A stretch of 64,000 nucleotides of DNA from Neobacillus mesonae. Its GTDB lineage: Bacteria > Bacillota > Bacilli > Paenibacillales > Paenibacillaceae. Each line of letters begins with the position of its first letter. The stretch's first letter is position 1. The stretch spans positions 1,302,001-1,366,000 of the forward strand of contig JAMBOW010000001.1 of assembly GCA_023715865.1 (NCBI GenBank). The letters run 5' to 3'. Below the pieces are notes generated by a model, which saw only the letters and a list, made by a program, of their open reading frames with translations, was not told the origin of the DNA and searched no databases. Below, piece by piece: positions 8,329 through 17,566 of this stretch. Position numbers and translations under genes: made by a program.

Positions 8329-8691
8329 ACTTGTGTTTCTCCTTTTTTCAGTATATTTGGAAATCCCCATAATGCAGGACAGACCAACAAAAAATAAATT
8401 CTTACTTCTTCTTACTTCTACTGGTTTAATCTATGTATCTCTTAGCTGTCTCTACTATGTTCTAATTGCTTATAAAATAGATAACACTGTGTTTACTGTG
8501 TATATCAATATATACACTATACACTCTAAATCTAGCAGCAGTCAACCCATATTATGGAGATTAATTACATGTACATCTCTAAATCCAATAAAAAGGAAGT
8601 GCAGCTTTTACGCCAGCACCCCCTTCTTCAAACCTATCACTCTATGCTTCTTCACTATTTCTGAATTATTACTTTAAGTAAATACTTGTGA
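8329..8691. other. Intergenic region upstream of the GumN-like gene
   Basis: About 360 AT-rich bases. It holds the terminator of the downstream marR gene (8588-8624) and presumably the promoter of the GumN-like gene. I see no supported gene in it. The plus-strand open frame at 8234-8677 starts inside the GumN gene and lacks a ribosome site. Confidence 0.55.
8588..8624 (-). terminator. Terminator of the MarR-family gene
   Basis: Minus strand: AAGGGGGTGC and GCACTTCCTT pair fully (two G-U pairs) around a 13-base loop, followed by TTTATT. Confidence 0.65.
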
Positions 8692-9111
8692 TTACAAGGA
8701 TATGTTTACGATGTTATTCCTCAGTTTTGGAATCATTTGAATCATTAACTCCTGATCCTTCGGGTCTATTCCCTCCATAACACTGTTTTCCAAATCGGTA
8801 ATTTTTTTTCGGCACTCCCCGTAAATTTCCTCTCCTCTTTCCGTTAATTGGATAATTTTTTCACGCTTATCCTTTCCCGGAATTTGAACTACCATTTCTA
8901 ATTCTTCCAAACGGTGAACTCTTCTTGTAATTGTCGGTTTTTCTACATGATACTGATTAGAGATATCTACAAGAGTAGACGGACCGTTGTTTTTAATATA
9001 AAAAATAACCTGCCATAACGAATATGAAAGATCATAATCGCTCATGACTTCATTTAATTTTGTAATAATGGGTCTATATAACCCGAGGTACCTTTGAAAA
9101 AATCCTTCCAT
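8692..9111 (-). CDS. MarR family transcriptional regulator
   Basis: A 139-residue winged-helix protein. The recognition region is visible as STLVDISNQYHVEKPTITR followed by VHRLEELEMV, and the wing as PGKDKREKIIQLTERG. C-terminal helices would form the dimer. MarR proteins usually repress an adjacent gene and respond to small phenolic or oxidant ligands. AGGAGGAGG precedes ATG 9111. The gene is monocistronic with its own terminator, and its target cannot be told from neighbours. A TAGTT/AACTA repeat within the upstream gap (about 9150-9172) may be its operator. Confidence 0.88.
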   Translation of the reverse strand: MEGFFQRYLGLYRPIITKLNEVMSDYDLSYSLWQVIFYIKNNGPSTLVDISNQYHVEKPTITRRVHRLEELEMVVQIPGKDKREKIIQLTERGEEIYGECRKKITDLENSVMEGIDPKDQELMIQMIPKLRNNIVNISL

Positions 9112-9220
9112 GCTGCCTCCTCCTGCCGTTTCATTTATAAATAAATGTTGTCGATAGTTACCGAAAGCAACTATATATCATCGACCGTCAAAAATAAAGT
9201 TAACGAATACTTCGTTTCTT

Positions 9221-11986
9221 CTATCTCCATGCGCTGATTCGCTCGGATTTTTTAATAAACATCGAAGATAATGCTTTTGTTCGTGCGGTAAGAAGCGTTT
9301 TCCTTCCTTCTGATGTTCGGGTATAGACGAGTTCAATCGGACCTACATGCTTACGCCATAGTTCAGCAAATCGTTCTGCCTGCTCTTTTCGGCGTCCGAT
9401 TTCATCGGGAACAGCATAGTAATCACGCCTAGTAACGAACCACTGACGCGATTCACGATATAGAAGATATCTAGGATTCTCAATTGGATCCACCAGCTGC
9501 TGCAGTGCGTTAAGAAATATTGTTTTTTCTTGCGTACTCCCGCTGTCCAGCCAGCAAACCACGATTCCCTCCTTCTCCTCGGAACGAATGAAATCGATAT
9601 TGGGTAGCTGATTCATCTGTTTCATTTCATACAATGCAACATACAAAGTAAATGCAGTCTCTCGAAAACTTCGTTCTATCGAGTGATGCCGTAGGTACAT
9701 CTTTATCGCCTTATAGAACCAGGGACCAGCAATAACAGCAGAAATTATAGCCACAATCGATAACTTAAACCATGCCGGAGCATCCGAATATAGTAATTGA
9801 GGCCTCATGACTGCATCACTGCAAGCTCCAACCGCTAAGAACATAGCAAATATCATGACAGCTTTAACCGTATGATGATAAGTGAATGGTTTCGGCACTT
9901 TCTCACTTGGCATCTTAAGCTCCTCTGTCATTGATTTGTTAAGAGCTGCAGCATGATTCCAACGTTCCCTTAACAGATTCCGCTGCTTGGCACGATGAAG
10001 CGTCTCCTCGTTATAAGCCTCAACAAAGTGAAGTGTCATGTCTTGGCCTCGGACTATGTCCATACGTTCAATACCGGACTCAATGGTTTCATTCTTGACC
10101 GACAAACCAACCAGTGAACGAAACCTCCTGGACAGTGAAGCATAATCCTCACCTCCATCTGCAGTGTTCGTGTCAATACATGCCAGATGCCATATGGCCC
10201 CTGTCTTTTCAGCGTTATTCTGATCTGTACGTATCGCCCGGCCTCTCATTTGGTTGGAAAGCATGAATGAACCAACATATGAAGCCATGATAAGGGAATT
10301 GATGCTTGGTGCATCCCACCCTTCTCCTAGAAGCGCAGCTGTTCCGATTAATACCTGAACGCCTCCTCTTGAGAACACTTCAGTAACAATAGCAACAATT
10401 GCCGAACGGTTAGAATCTCTAATATCCAAAGTGATATATTTCGCATCATGGGCGAGCGGTTTATAACTGAGTAAGATACCTCGTTCGTCAGCAATCTGTT
10501 TAATCAGCACTGCGGCACTTAAGGGGAGCACGACAAGTGAACCGCTAAGAATGCCAATGGGCAACTCAGCTGTCTTCTCTCCACTTTCATGAATAGATCT
10601 GCGGATCATTTCAAAGATTGGAACGACACCCAGTCGATTCAGCGGCTTTAAATCATCTTCATGGGCCGGCATATTTTCCTTCCGAATATAATCAGTTAAG
10701 ATAACCATTCGCAGCTTATCCTGTAGTACAGAGAGCTCAAACTCAAGAATACTGCCGATGTTGTCTAGCTTGGATGAACTCTGAACAAGCATCTTGTCAA
10801 ATGTGGGCGTTGAACGTATGTAGACCCTTCTCCGTTCTATCATCCCCGTACGCCTTAGTTGTTTTTGAAGCTGTACTAGCTCAGGTATTTCTGTGTCGAT
10901 ATTTTTATCTTTGAACATGATTCCATTGAGTAGTTCCTCCAGCCATTCATCTGAAAGCTCAGGAGTATCATTCTCCTTAAGGCCAAGAAGCTTAAGGGCT
11001 TCCTTCCATACGGGTTGACCGGAGGCTCTCAGAAAAATGACCATGCTTGAATAGTAACCCGGCGCAGACAAGATTTCTTCAATATAGACTTCTCTTTTTG
11101 TGACCCAGGGATGATTTACAATCAATTCAATAAATGTTTCATTCTGAATTAGCTCGCTTTTTAATCGGGAGGCATGTGAACGGAACTCCCTTAATTTGGC
11201 TGCTTCCTCCTTAGAGGGTGTCGTGAAGCTGATGTAATCCTGATGCGGGCAAAGCTCACCATGCTTCACCAGCTCAGGAACACTGATTTCCTCATCAATG
11301 GGACCACATAGCTCAATGTAACGCTGCCATTCTTGTGGATTCACATCATAGGGTGGTGTTGCCGTTAGTGAGATTTTTGTGGGGTTGTTCAGCATTGCAC
11401 AAAAATCCTTTGCACACTGCCACCAAGCAACTCTCAAATGATGTGCTTCATCAAATATGATGGTATGTATGGAAAGTTCCTTCAGTTTGTTTATTACCTC
11501 TTCCGCTTCTGAAGGAAGAATTTGTTCATCAGAATTCTTTCCTTCCTGATCCAAAGCTTCCCTATTCATCTCTGTCCCGTTCTCTTGCAAGGTTTCTACA
11601 GTATCTAACACTTGATCCTGCTGATGCTTGTCTACCTCATTAAATAGGGCATGAAGTGCCTGATAAGTTGTAATCGTCACAAAAGCCGGTTTTTTTATGG
11701 AAGTAGAAACCCAGTCCGGCTGCTGCTCTGAGTTAAGAAACATGTCAGTAAACCTGCTCGCCCACTGCTGTTTAATCGTTAAAGTTGGAGCTAATATAAG
11801 GGTTGGCCGGTTAATTCGAAGCATGACCTCGAGACCGAGTACGGTTTTTCCCGAACCCGGGGGTGCAACTAGATGCAATTGTCCATTCTTTAAATGTTCT
11901 TCTAGTCCGTCAAGTATACGCTTCTGGTAGGAGCGCCAGGTATAACGGAAAGATATATCTTTCGGGAAACAGGTCATCATTTCCAC
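9221..11986 (-). CDS. DEAD/DEAH-box (SF2) helicase with two C-terminal membrane segments
   Basis: A 921-residue protein. Helicase motifs in order: Q-like RSYQKRIL (18-25), Walker A APPGSGKT (41-48), DEAH (179-182), LTATPP (207-212), motif V region TAALLGEGWDAP (549-560) and motif VI QMRGRAIR (579-586). An acidic, Gln/Glu-rich insert lies between motifs I and II (about 115-165). Two hydrophobic segments follow (about 708-725 and 738-758), which would anchor the protein in the membrane, then a soluble tail of about 160 residues. The start is GTG 11986, with GAGGTG 7 bases upstream. No nuclease or methylase gene is adjacent, so a restriction role is not supported. The function is unknown. Confidence 0.85.
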   Translation of the reverse strand: MEMMTCFPKDISFRYTWRSYQKRILDGLEEHLKNGQLHLVAPPGSGKTVLGLEVMLRINRPTLILAPTLTIKQQWASRFTDMFLNSEQQPDWVSTSIKKPAFVTITTYQALHALFNEVDKHQQDQVLDTVETLQENGTEMNREALDQEGKNSDEQILPSEAEEVINKLKELSIHTIIFDEAHHLRVAWWQCAKDFCAMLNNPTKISLTATPPYDVNPQEWQRYIELCGPIDEEISVPELVKHGELCPHQDYISFTTPSKEEAAKLREFRSHASRLKSELIQNETFIELIVNHPWVTKREVYIEEILSAPGYYSSMVIFLRASGQPVWKEALKLLGLKENDTPELSDEWLEELLNGIMFKDKNIDTEIPELVQLQKQLRRTGMIERRRVYIRSTPTFDKMLVQSSSKLDNIGSILEFELSVLQDKLRMVILTDYIRKENMPAHEDDLKPLNRLGVVPIFEMIRRSIHESGEKTAELPIGILSGSLVVLPLSAAVLIKQIADERGILLSYKPLAHDAKYITLDIRDSNRSAIVAIVTEVFSRGGVQVLIGTAALLGEGWDAPSINSLIMASYVGSFMLSNQMRGRAIRTDQNNAEKTGAIWHLACIDTNTADGGEDYASLSRRFRSLVGLSVKNETIESGIERMDIVRGQDMTLHFVEAYNEETLHRAKQRNLLRERWNHAAALNKSMTEELKMPSEKVPKPFTYHHTVKAVMIFAMFLAVGACSDAVMRPQLLYSDAPAWFKLSIVAIISAVIAGPWFYKAIKMYLRHHSIERSFRETAFTLYVALYEMKQMNQLPNIDFIRSEEKEGIVVCWLDSGSTQEKTIFLNALQQLVDPIENPRYLLYRESRQWFVTRRDYYAVPDEIGRRKEQAERFAELWRKHVGPIELVYTRTSEGRKTLLTARTKALSSMFIKKSERISAWR

Positions 11987-12087
11987 CAGGTTTCACCTCA
12001 CTCGCTTATAAAAAATAATATTTGTCCATACTTATTATACAAAATATTTATTTGATATAGGAAACTTCAAACTTTGGAGGATATGGC

Positions 12088-12516
12088 ATGCCTGCATGGC
12101 TTATTTACTCGTTGCTCTCAGCTGTTACAGCAGCACTTGTAGCAATCTTCGGTAAAATCGGTCTGGAAAATATTGATTCGAATTCTGCCACAGCAATTCG
12201 GTCTGTAATTATGGCGGTGTTTCTCCTTGGTGTAATAGCGGTTCAGGGAAAATTTACTGAACTAGGTGATATCTTGATGCAGAGAAAGGCTCTCAGCTTT
12301 ATTGTTCTCAGCGGAATTGCCGGAGCATTATCCTGGCTATTTTACTTCCTCGCCCTCAAGTATGGAAAAGTATCTCAAGTAGGTCCTGTCGACAAATTAA
12401 GTGTTGTCATCGCTGTCCTTCTTGCTCTGGTTTTTTTGGGTGAAAAAATATCGTGGCTGAATGCCGCAGGAGTCGCTTTAATTGCCATTGGGGCGCTTCT
12501 CGTTGCAATAAAGTAA
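12088..12516 (+). CDS. EamA/DMT family transporter, half-size
   Basis: A 142-residue membrane protein with five predicted spans. It matches a single EamA repeat rather than the usual two-repeat, ten-span transporter. The end (LGEKISWLNAAGVALIAIGALLVA) is the classical EamA repeat ending. Half-size members are thought to work as dimers and export or import small metabolites. GGAGG lies 7 bases before ATG 12088. It is monocistronic, followed by a strong hairpin. The substrate is unknown. Confidence 0.88.
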   Translation: MPAWLIYSLLSAVTAALVAIFGKIGLENIDSNSATAIRSVIMAVFLLGVIAVQGKFTELGDILMQRKALSFIVLSGIAGALSWLFYFLALKYGKVSQVGPVDKLSVVIAVLLALVFLGEKISWLNAAGVALIAIGALLVAIK

Positions 12517-12570
12517 AAGTCCCCCTTCACTCAACAAGATTGAATCTTGTCCAAGTGGAGGGGAACTTCT
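12517..12570. terminator. Bidirectional terminator between convergent transporter genes
   Basis: AAGTCCCCCTTCACT pairs with the later AGTGGAGGGGAACTT, and an inner CAAGATT/AATCTTG hairpin sits in the loop. It separates the EamA gene from the CDF gene. Confidence 0.75.
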
Positions 12571-12622
12571 ATCCTTCCTAAATTTCAATTCTTAATGGTT
12601 GCCGTATGAGATCTCACAGTTA

Positions 12623-13612
12623 CTATTGATCCAAGGGTTCAGGGATCCAGTTCAGAACGCCGTTGTCTTCAATAATACCGATGGTCACATCAGCAATACT
12701 TGATTCCTGCAGTAATCGGTCTCTAATTTTAAACTTGATATCATCTGCGTCAGCCAGAGTTAATCCCGGCTTTAATTCAATCAGCCCTTCAACGTGATAA
12801 TAACGGCCTTCTTGAAGAATTCGCATTTGGAAAATATCAGTCACGTAGCTGTTCGAGAAAATAATCTCGGCAACTTTGTCTTCTACATCGCGCGGTGCTG
12901 AAACACCGATAAGCCCTACCATGTTATCATAGCCGACTTTAAACACGACTCCGATCATAAGAATGCCAATTAGAATGGTTGAAATTCCATCCAGCAGTGC
13001 GAAGCTGGTCAATGAAGTGACAGCAACCGCGATGAGTGCCAGCAGAGCACCTGTTGTAGCTACCAAATCCTCGTAAAAAACAAGACGTGTCGGAGGTGCT
13101 GCCCGTCCTACGTTTCGGAAGGCATGGACAACTAATCCAAAACCCTTTGCATCGACTCTTGCCTCATGGACAATTTCCTTCATCGCTTTAATCAGTACGA
13201 ATCCATCTACACAGATGGATAGAAGCAGAACGATGAGATTCAGCAAAAATCCGTGAGACTCAGCGGGATGAGCAAGCAAATGAAAGCCTTCTTTAATGGT
13301 CTCATAAGCCATGACTGTAACCACGATGACAGCAACCATACAGAACAGGTTAATGACTCTGCCAAAGCCGGTCGGAAATTTTTTCGTTGGTTTTTTTTCT
13401 GCCAGAACACTTCCAGCAAACACAAACGCCTGGTTAACCGCATCTGCAATGGAGTGCATGGTTGAAGCGAACATAGCGCCGCTTCCTGTAAAGATGGCAG
13501 CCGCTCCCTTGACGATGGCAATTCCCGTATTTCCTATTGCCGCTGTAGCGGATGAGGTATTTCCCCGCTTTAATAAATCCCTAAAACGTTCATCATTACT
13601 GTCTAACTCCAT
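12623..13612 (-). CDS. Cation diffusion facilitator (CDF) family transporter
   Basis: A 329-residue membrane protein that exports divalent metal (Zn, Co, Fe or Mn) in exchange for protons. Span 2 carries MHSIADAVNQAFVFAG, with the His and Asp of the metal site. The paired span is VFYEDLVATTGALLALIAV, with an Asp-containing site. The C-terminal cytoplasmic ferredoxin-like domain runs from about 245 to 320. It resembles the SLC30A9/YdbO branch. GGAGG lies 12 bases before ATG 13612, a somewhat long spacing. The metal cannot be predicted. No metal-responsive regulator lies next to it. Confidence 0.9.
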   Translation of the reverse strand: MELDSNDERFRDLLKRGNTSSATAAIGNTGIAIVKGAAAIFTGSGAMFASTMHSIADAVNQAFVFAGSVLAEKKPTKKFPTGFGRVINLFCMVAVIVVTVMAYETIKEGFHLLAHPAESHGFLLNLIVLLLSICVDGFVLIKAMKEIVHEARVDAKGFGLVVHAFRNVGRAAPPTRLVFYEDLVATTGALLALIAVAVTSLTSFALLDGISTILIGILMIGVVFKVGYDNMVGLIGVSAPRDVEDKVAEIIFSNSYVTDIFQMRILQEGRYYHVEGLIELKPGLTLADADDIKFKIRDRLLQESSIADVTIGIIEDNGVLNWIPEPLDQ

Positions 13613-13860
13613 CTCTTTCGTAACCTCCTAAGGTGATACATATGTAGTTTTTTACTTATTAATTATACTGAAACAGAACAATTTAACCAGATTAAACTAA
13701 ACCATCGATATTTAAGAGTAAAAATCAAGCAGATTAATAGGGACATATTTATCAAATAGATAAGTGATCAGTATACTTTGGGCATACTCATCACACTTTA
13801 TACACGGCTTGACTATACCCTGTAATATGCCAGCTAGAAAAAACAGAAATCATCTCTGCT

Positions 13861-14091
13861 TTGGAGCGGCGAATCGCCGCTATTGAAAGACGGGTAAACA
13901 TTACAGGGAACCAGATTCCGCCAGAGATATATCATAGGACACTGCAAGCCGCCAGAGCCTCTGGAGCAATGTCTTCAGCCAATGACAAGGATCTCTCTGG
14001 GATAAAAACAATTCAAATCCGTAATAATATGGGCTTATTTCAGCCAGAGGTTACAAATTTTATAAAGAACTTAAGAGATACGGCTGAATAA
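13861..14091 (+). CDS. Small hypothetical protein, start uncertain
   Basis: The frame is open from just after a TGA at 13810 to 14091. It reads like a real protein: an arginine- and glutamate-rich helix (ERRIAAIERRV), then mixed sequence without low complexity. However, neither an ATG nor a good ribosome site lies at a suitable place. TTG 13861 is the only usual start codon, without an upstream GGAGG. It could be a short gene with a weak start or the remains of a longer gene. A strong terminator follows. I recognise no family. Confidence 0.4.
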   Translation: MERRIAAIERRVNITGNQIPPEIYHRTLQAARASGAMSSANDKDLSGIKTIQIRNNMGLFQPEVTNFIKNLRDTAE

Positions 14092-14135
14092 AGTACGTCT
14101 AAATCAACATCAGCTGTCTATTTCTAATCAAATAT

Positions 14136-14185
14136 AAAAGGCAGTGAAGGAAGCGTTATAAATCATGCTTCTTTCACTGCCTTTT
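14136..14185. terminator. Bidirectional terminator
   Basis: AAAAGGCAGTGAA(g)GAAGC and GCTTCTTTCACTGCCTTTT pair around a 12-base loop, with A and T runs outside. It ends the small ORF and the chemoreceptor-like gene, which converge here. Confidence 0.85.
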
Positions 14186-14204
14186 AATTTATCTTTCAGA
14201 TTTA

Positions 14205-15122
14205 TTAAAGAATTTCAGAGACATGACGAGCCTTATGATCCAGCTGACGAGATGAAGAGGAGATTGTAGTAAATTCATCAATCGTTACCTCTAGCTGCTT
14301 GCGGCTCTCATCAATGTATTCCTGAACAGCTTTTGTTCCATTTGAAATGTTCCGGATTTCATTCGAAATCCCTTTGACACTATCCCTAATCTCATGAATC
14401 GAATTTTGCACCATTAGTGAAAGCTTCTTTACCTCTTTAGCAACGACATCAAAACCTCTTCCATACTCTCCAGCATGTGCAGCTTCAATAGCAGCATTAA
14501 GGGCCAGCAGCTGTGTCTGGGAAGAAATGTCTCGAATCGTTTGAACTACACGCTGGACAGCTTCGGATTGCTGTTCAAGCTCTGACAAAATTTCGATGTT
14601 ATTAGCGGATACTTCCCCTACGGAAGAAATGCTGCTTAGAAGCTCCGAGCCTCTTTTGATTCCTTGTTCCGCTCGTACATTTAAGCTTGAGGACATTTCT
14701 TTTAACTCTTCAACAACGGTAATCACTTTATTTTGCCTATCTGTAATATCCGTCGCAATTTTGAATATACCAACGATATTGTTTCCTTGATCGTCATATA
14801 CCGGCATGTATGTAGCCTCAAGCCAAACGGCATGATTTCGGGCATCCTTTCGTTCAATTTTATCTTGAATGCTGTGTCCGTTCATTATTCTGTTCCAAAA
14901 TTTTTCATAGTCGGAGCTGGAAGTGAATGATGCAAAGCAAAACTCTTTATGATGCATTCCAAGCATTTGCTCCTTGTTATACCCCATCGTTTGTGCGAAT
15001 AAATCATTCACATAGGTAACTCTTCGATCAAGGTCAAACCCGATAATTGCCAGATTTCCTTCAAACGCTTTAAGAAAAGCGAATTGGCTAACCTCATTTT
15101 TTGACTCCAACTGAGTACTCAT
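14205..15122 (-). CDS. Soluble PAS-domain methyl-accepting chemotaxis protein
   Basis: A 305-residue protein without membrane segments. A PAS domain fills about residues 15-130 (FDLDRRVTYVNDLFAQTMGY, then GIFKIATDITDRQ). The MCP signalling domain follows, with the conserved hairpin tip ISSQTQLLALNAAIEAAHAG and then GRGFDVVAKEVKKLS, which binds CheA and CheW. It would sense an internal cue such as redox state or a small ligand. It is much shorter than usual receptors, with truncated coiled-coil arms. The ribosome site before ATG 15122 is GGGGGAA with a long spacer. Confidence 0.88.
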   Translation of the reverse strand: MSTQLESKNEVSQFAFLKAFEGNLAIIGFDLDRRVTYVNDLFAQTMGYNKEQMLGMHHKEFCFASFTSSSDYEKFWNRIMNGHSIQDKIERKDARNHAVWLEATYMPVYDDQGNNIVGIFKIATDITDRQNKVITVVEELKEMSSSLNVRAEQGIKRGSELLSSISSVGEVSANNIEILSELEQQSEAVQRVVQTIRDISSQTQLLALNAAIEAAHAGEYGRGFDVVAKEVKKLSLMVQNSIHEIRDSVKGISNEIRNISNGTKAVQEYIDESRKQLEVTIDEFTTISSSSRQLDHKARHVSEIL

Positions 15123-15282
15123 TGATGTGATTGTTCCCCCAAAATATATTAAGTTTGCTCATTAATATGTACTTCTAGAAATTAATGATATTTAGGACAT
15201 TAGTCCTAATACTTATATACTGCATTTATATCAATTTGAATCACATTTTTCTACATTATTTTATAATAGCTTAAAGCGTTTG

Positions 15283-15720
15283 CTAAAATTTTATTGGAAA
15301 CAGCTCTTCTGGATTTAAGTCTTGAGTAAATCTATCGAGTTCCGGAGAAGAATACCAATCGTGATTTGATGCAGCACCAAACTTTATAGTATGGATAACT
15401 GAGTGAGGAGACATGTAGATGTTATGCGGAATACAAGGCAGAAATGTTATGCTTTCTCCTTCTCTTAACAAATGAATAGTACATTGCTCCTCTTTCTTTT
15501 CCGCATAGACAATCCACCCCGATTGTACTACATATAATTCTGTACCCTTTTTATGAAAATGACTGTTTTGCCAAGCCCCCTCTTCTGAAGCGACTGTTCG
15601 GCAATATGAACTTCCATCTATAGAACAGTTTAATCTAAACTTCCTTTCCCCATTGTCCATGAGGTCAAACTTTGTTTCAATTCCGAAAGCCAGCGCTTCA
15701 TGCATGGAAATCTCTTTCAT
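15283..15720 (-). CDS. Cupin-domain protein
   Basis: A 145-residue single cupin. Motif 1 is complete: G, then HFHKKGTE, then VVQSG, giving the His-X-His-X4-Glu metal ligands. Motif 2 reads FLPCIPHNIYMSPHSVIH and supplies the final histidine. Such proteins are metal-dependent dioxygenases, isomerases or binding proteins; the substrate is not evident. GAGGGG lies 5 bases before ATG 15720. The gene stands alone between the chemoreceptor and the spore coat cluster. Confidence 0.82.
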   Translation of the reverse strand: MKEISMHEALAFGIETKFDLMDNGERKFRLNCSIDGSSYCRTVASEEGAWQNSHFHKKGTELYVVQSGWIVYAEKKEEQCTIHLLREGESITFLPCIPHNIYMSPHSVIHTIKFGAASNHDWYSSPELDRFTQDLNPEELFPIKF

Positions 15721-15850
15721 TTTAGCCCCTCGCTCTTCAAAGGAATTTACTTTCGCTCCTATTTTACAAATTAAATTTCCTCCTATACATGTGTTTTTGT
15801 GACATAAATATAGATCTATGTTTTAATCAGCCTGCAGCTGTCATAAATAG

Positions 15851-15874
15851 GAGCTCGGAACTTCATCCGGGCTC
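15851..15874 (-). terminator. Possible terminator of the spore coat operon
   Basis: GAGCCCGG and CCGAGCTC can pair on the minus strand around an 8-base loop just after yraD. The trailing T run is weak, so this is tentative. Confidence 0.35.
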
Positions 15875-15893
15875 ATTAATTAACTTATGCATC

Positions 15894-16193
15894 TTAGTTT
15901 GGAGGAAGTGATAAGGCAGTATTTATATTCTGAAGATTAAGAGTTAACTGTTCGGTTTTGTTATAAGGATGGTACCAGCCTCGATCCAGCATGTACTCCA
16001 CAATTCTTTCATGGGTCAATATGGCTTCATCCAAATGTTTAATTAATACCTCTTTGATTTCAGGCGTGCCGGATTCCGTTACAGCCATAGCGTAATTTCT
16101 TACGGCACTCTTGGCATTTATTAGAAAATCCATTGCTATGACCTGGTCGGTCATGCTTCCCATCCCCATTAATTTTTCGATAATCGGGTTCAT
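15894..16193 (-). CDS. yraD: Spore coat protein, CotF family (YraD-like)
   Basis: A 99-residue coat-F-domain protein. The four-helix ferritin-like pattern is visible: IAMDFLINAKSAVRNYAMAVTES, then EVLIKHLDEAILTHERIVEYML, then the WYHPYN tail typical of the family. It is expected on the spore surface. Its ATG overlaps the stop of yraE by 4 bases, with AGGAGG inside the end of yraE. It is the last gene of a five-gene unit whose order and lengths match B. subtilis yraG-yraF-adhB-yraE-yraD. Expression in the mother cell during sporulation is inferred from that parallel. Confidence 0.88.
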   Translation of the reverse strand: MNPIIEKLMGMGSMTDQVIAMDFLINAKSAVRNYAMAVTESGTPEIKEVLIKHLDEAILTHERIVEYMLDRGWYHPYNKTEQLTLNLQNINTALSLPPN

Positions 16194-16399
16194 TTACCTT
16201 CCTCCTGCATTTGTGCCTTTTCCATGATTTCTTTGAGCTCATGCAGCGCACGGGTTGACATCTGAACGTCCAAGCGTAAAATTTCCTTCAATCCCTCATC
16301 AGAGACTAGTAGCAGCATCATATTGGATTTGGTAAGCGAGATCGTTCTGAACGCAGCCATTTCCTGAACCTCAAGCGTTTCGTGTAAAGCTAACTCCAT
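16190..16399 (-). CDS. yraE: Spore coat-associated small protein (YraE-like)
   Basis: A 69-residue helical protein, close to the length of B. subtilis YraE. It has two amphipathic helices (HETLEVQEMAAFRTISLTKS and LKEILRLDVQMSTRALHELKEI), similar to the N-terminal half of the coat-F fold. It lacks the WYHPYN tail present in YraD and YraF, so it may act as a partner of those proteins. GGAGG lies 6 bases before ATG 16399, and its stop overlaps yraD by 4 bases. Confidence 0.85.
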   Translation of the reverse strand: MELALHETLEVQEMAAFRTISLTKSNMMLLLVSDEGLKEILRLDVQMSTRALHELKEIMEKAQMQEEGK

Positions 16400-16429
16400 T
16401 TCGAACCTCCTATCGTTGATTACGGCTTG

Positions 16430-17566
16430 CTACGGTTTAAGCACAACTTTAATGCAATCATCTTGCCGTGTATCAAAAATATCGTATCCTTTTTTGGCGT
16501 CGCTCAGTGGCAACACATGTGTGACGACATCCTTAGGATTTACTTTTCCGGTATCAATCAGCTCATACATATGGGGCATATAATGAATAACAGGCGCTTG
16601 TCCCGTCCGGATGTTAATGTTTCGCTGAAAGAGATCACCAAAAGGAAAGCCATTATATCTGCTGCCATACACTCCGGTTACTTGAATTGTTCCGCCTTTT
16701 CGTACCGCCTGCGAAGCAATAATAAATCCGCCCAAAGCTCCTCCTTGCAGCTTAAGTCCTGATGCCAATGACTCCAGCGGTGTCATTTTGCCGCTCATTC
16801 CGGTGCAGTCAATAACGACATCAGCCCCACCTTTGGTCATCTCCTTCAAATGCTCGCCGGCATTCTGAATGTTCTCAGAATTAACAATCTCCACATGATT
16901 TGTTTTCTTTGCATGCTGCAGACGATAGTCGAGATAATCGACGGCAATTACTCTTTTGGCTCCTTTAAACCAAGCAAATTTCTGAGTGAGTAGTCCTACC
17001 GGACCGCAGCCAATAACGATGACTGTGTCGCCTTCTTTTACCCCGGCATTATCTACGCTCCAGAAGGCAGTTGTCATCGAATCGGAAATGAGGCACAATG
17101 CTTCATCTTCATGCTCACAGCTCTCGGGAATTTTAAAATGTGTAAAATTGGCAAACGGGACTCTTAAGTATTCGGCCTGCCCCCCTGCATAACCGCCGGT
17201 CGTTCCGGAATAACCGAAGAATCCTCCCATATCCCCGTTCTCATTGGAGTTATCACACTGACTCTCCAGATGATTTTTGCAATAAAAGCATTCCCCGCAA
17301 GCAATGTTAAACGGAATAATGACACGATCGCCCTTCTTCAGCTTTGTCACTTCAGGGCCGACTTCCTCGACGATCCCCATCGGTTCATGACCGATAACAT
17401 AATCCTCTTGCAAATTAGGTATCATGCCGTGAATGAGATGCAAATCAGAGCCGCAAATTGCTGTCGTCGTTATTTTGATAATTGCGTCATCCGGCTTTTC
17501 AATTTTTGGAGCAGGGACGTTTTTTACGATGACGTTCTTTATTCCTTGATAAGTGACTGCTTTCAT
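16430..17566 (-). CDS. adhB: Zinc-dependent alcohol dehydrogenase AdhB (spore-cluster type)
   Basis: A 378-residue medium-chain dehydrogenase, the same length as B. subtilis AdhB. Catalytic zinc ligands: Cys38 in [11 protein letters not shown] and the His-Glu pair in YVIGHEPMG. Structural zinc: four cysteines in [16 protein letters not shown]. The Rossmann loop is VIGCGPVG. It resembles glutathione-independent formaldehyde dehydrogenase-type and other class III-like enzymes that oxidise aldehydes or alcohols with NAD. It sits inside the coat-protein operon, overlapping yraF by 4 bases, so it probably works in or on the forming spore. Confidence 0.9.
   Translation of the reverse strand: MKAVTYQGIKNVIVKNVPAPKIEKPDDAIIKITTTAICGSDLHLIHGMIPNLQEDYVIGHEPMGIVEEVGPEVTKLKKGDRVIIPFNIACGECFYCKNHLESQCDNSNENGDMGGFFGYSGTTGGYAGGQAEYLRVPFANFTHFKIPESCEHEDEALCLISDSMTTAFWSVDNAGVKEGDTVIVIGCGPVGLLTQKFAWFKGAKRVIAVDYLDYRLQHAKKTNHVEIVNSENIQNAGEHLKEMTKGGADVVIDCTGMSGKMTPLESLASGLKLQGGALGGFIIASQAVRKGGTIQVTGVYGSRYNGFPFGDLFQRNINIRTGQAPVIHYMPHMYELIDTGKVNPKDVVTHVLPLSDAKKGYDIFDTRQDDCIKVVLKP

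Noticed and set aside
8234..8677. 147-codon plus-strand frame
   Set aside because: It begins inside the GumN-like gene on the opposite strand and continues through AT-rich spacer and a terminator; no ribosome site.
9221..11986. Type I or III restriction enzyme
   Set aside because: Only helicase motifs are present; no nuclease motif in the protein and no methylase or specificity gene next to it.
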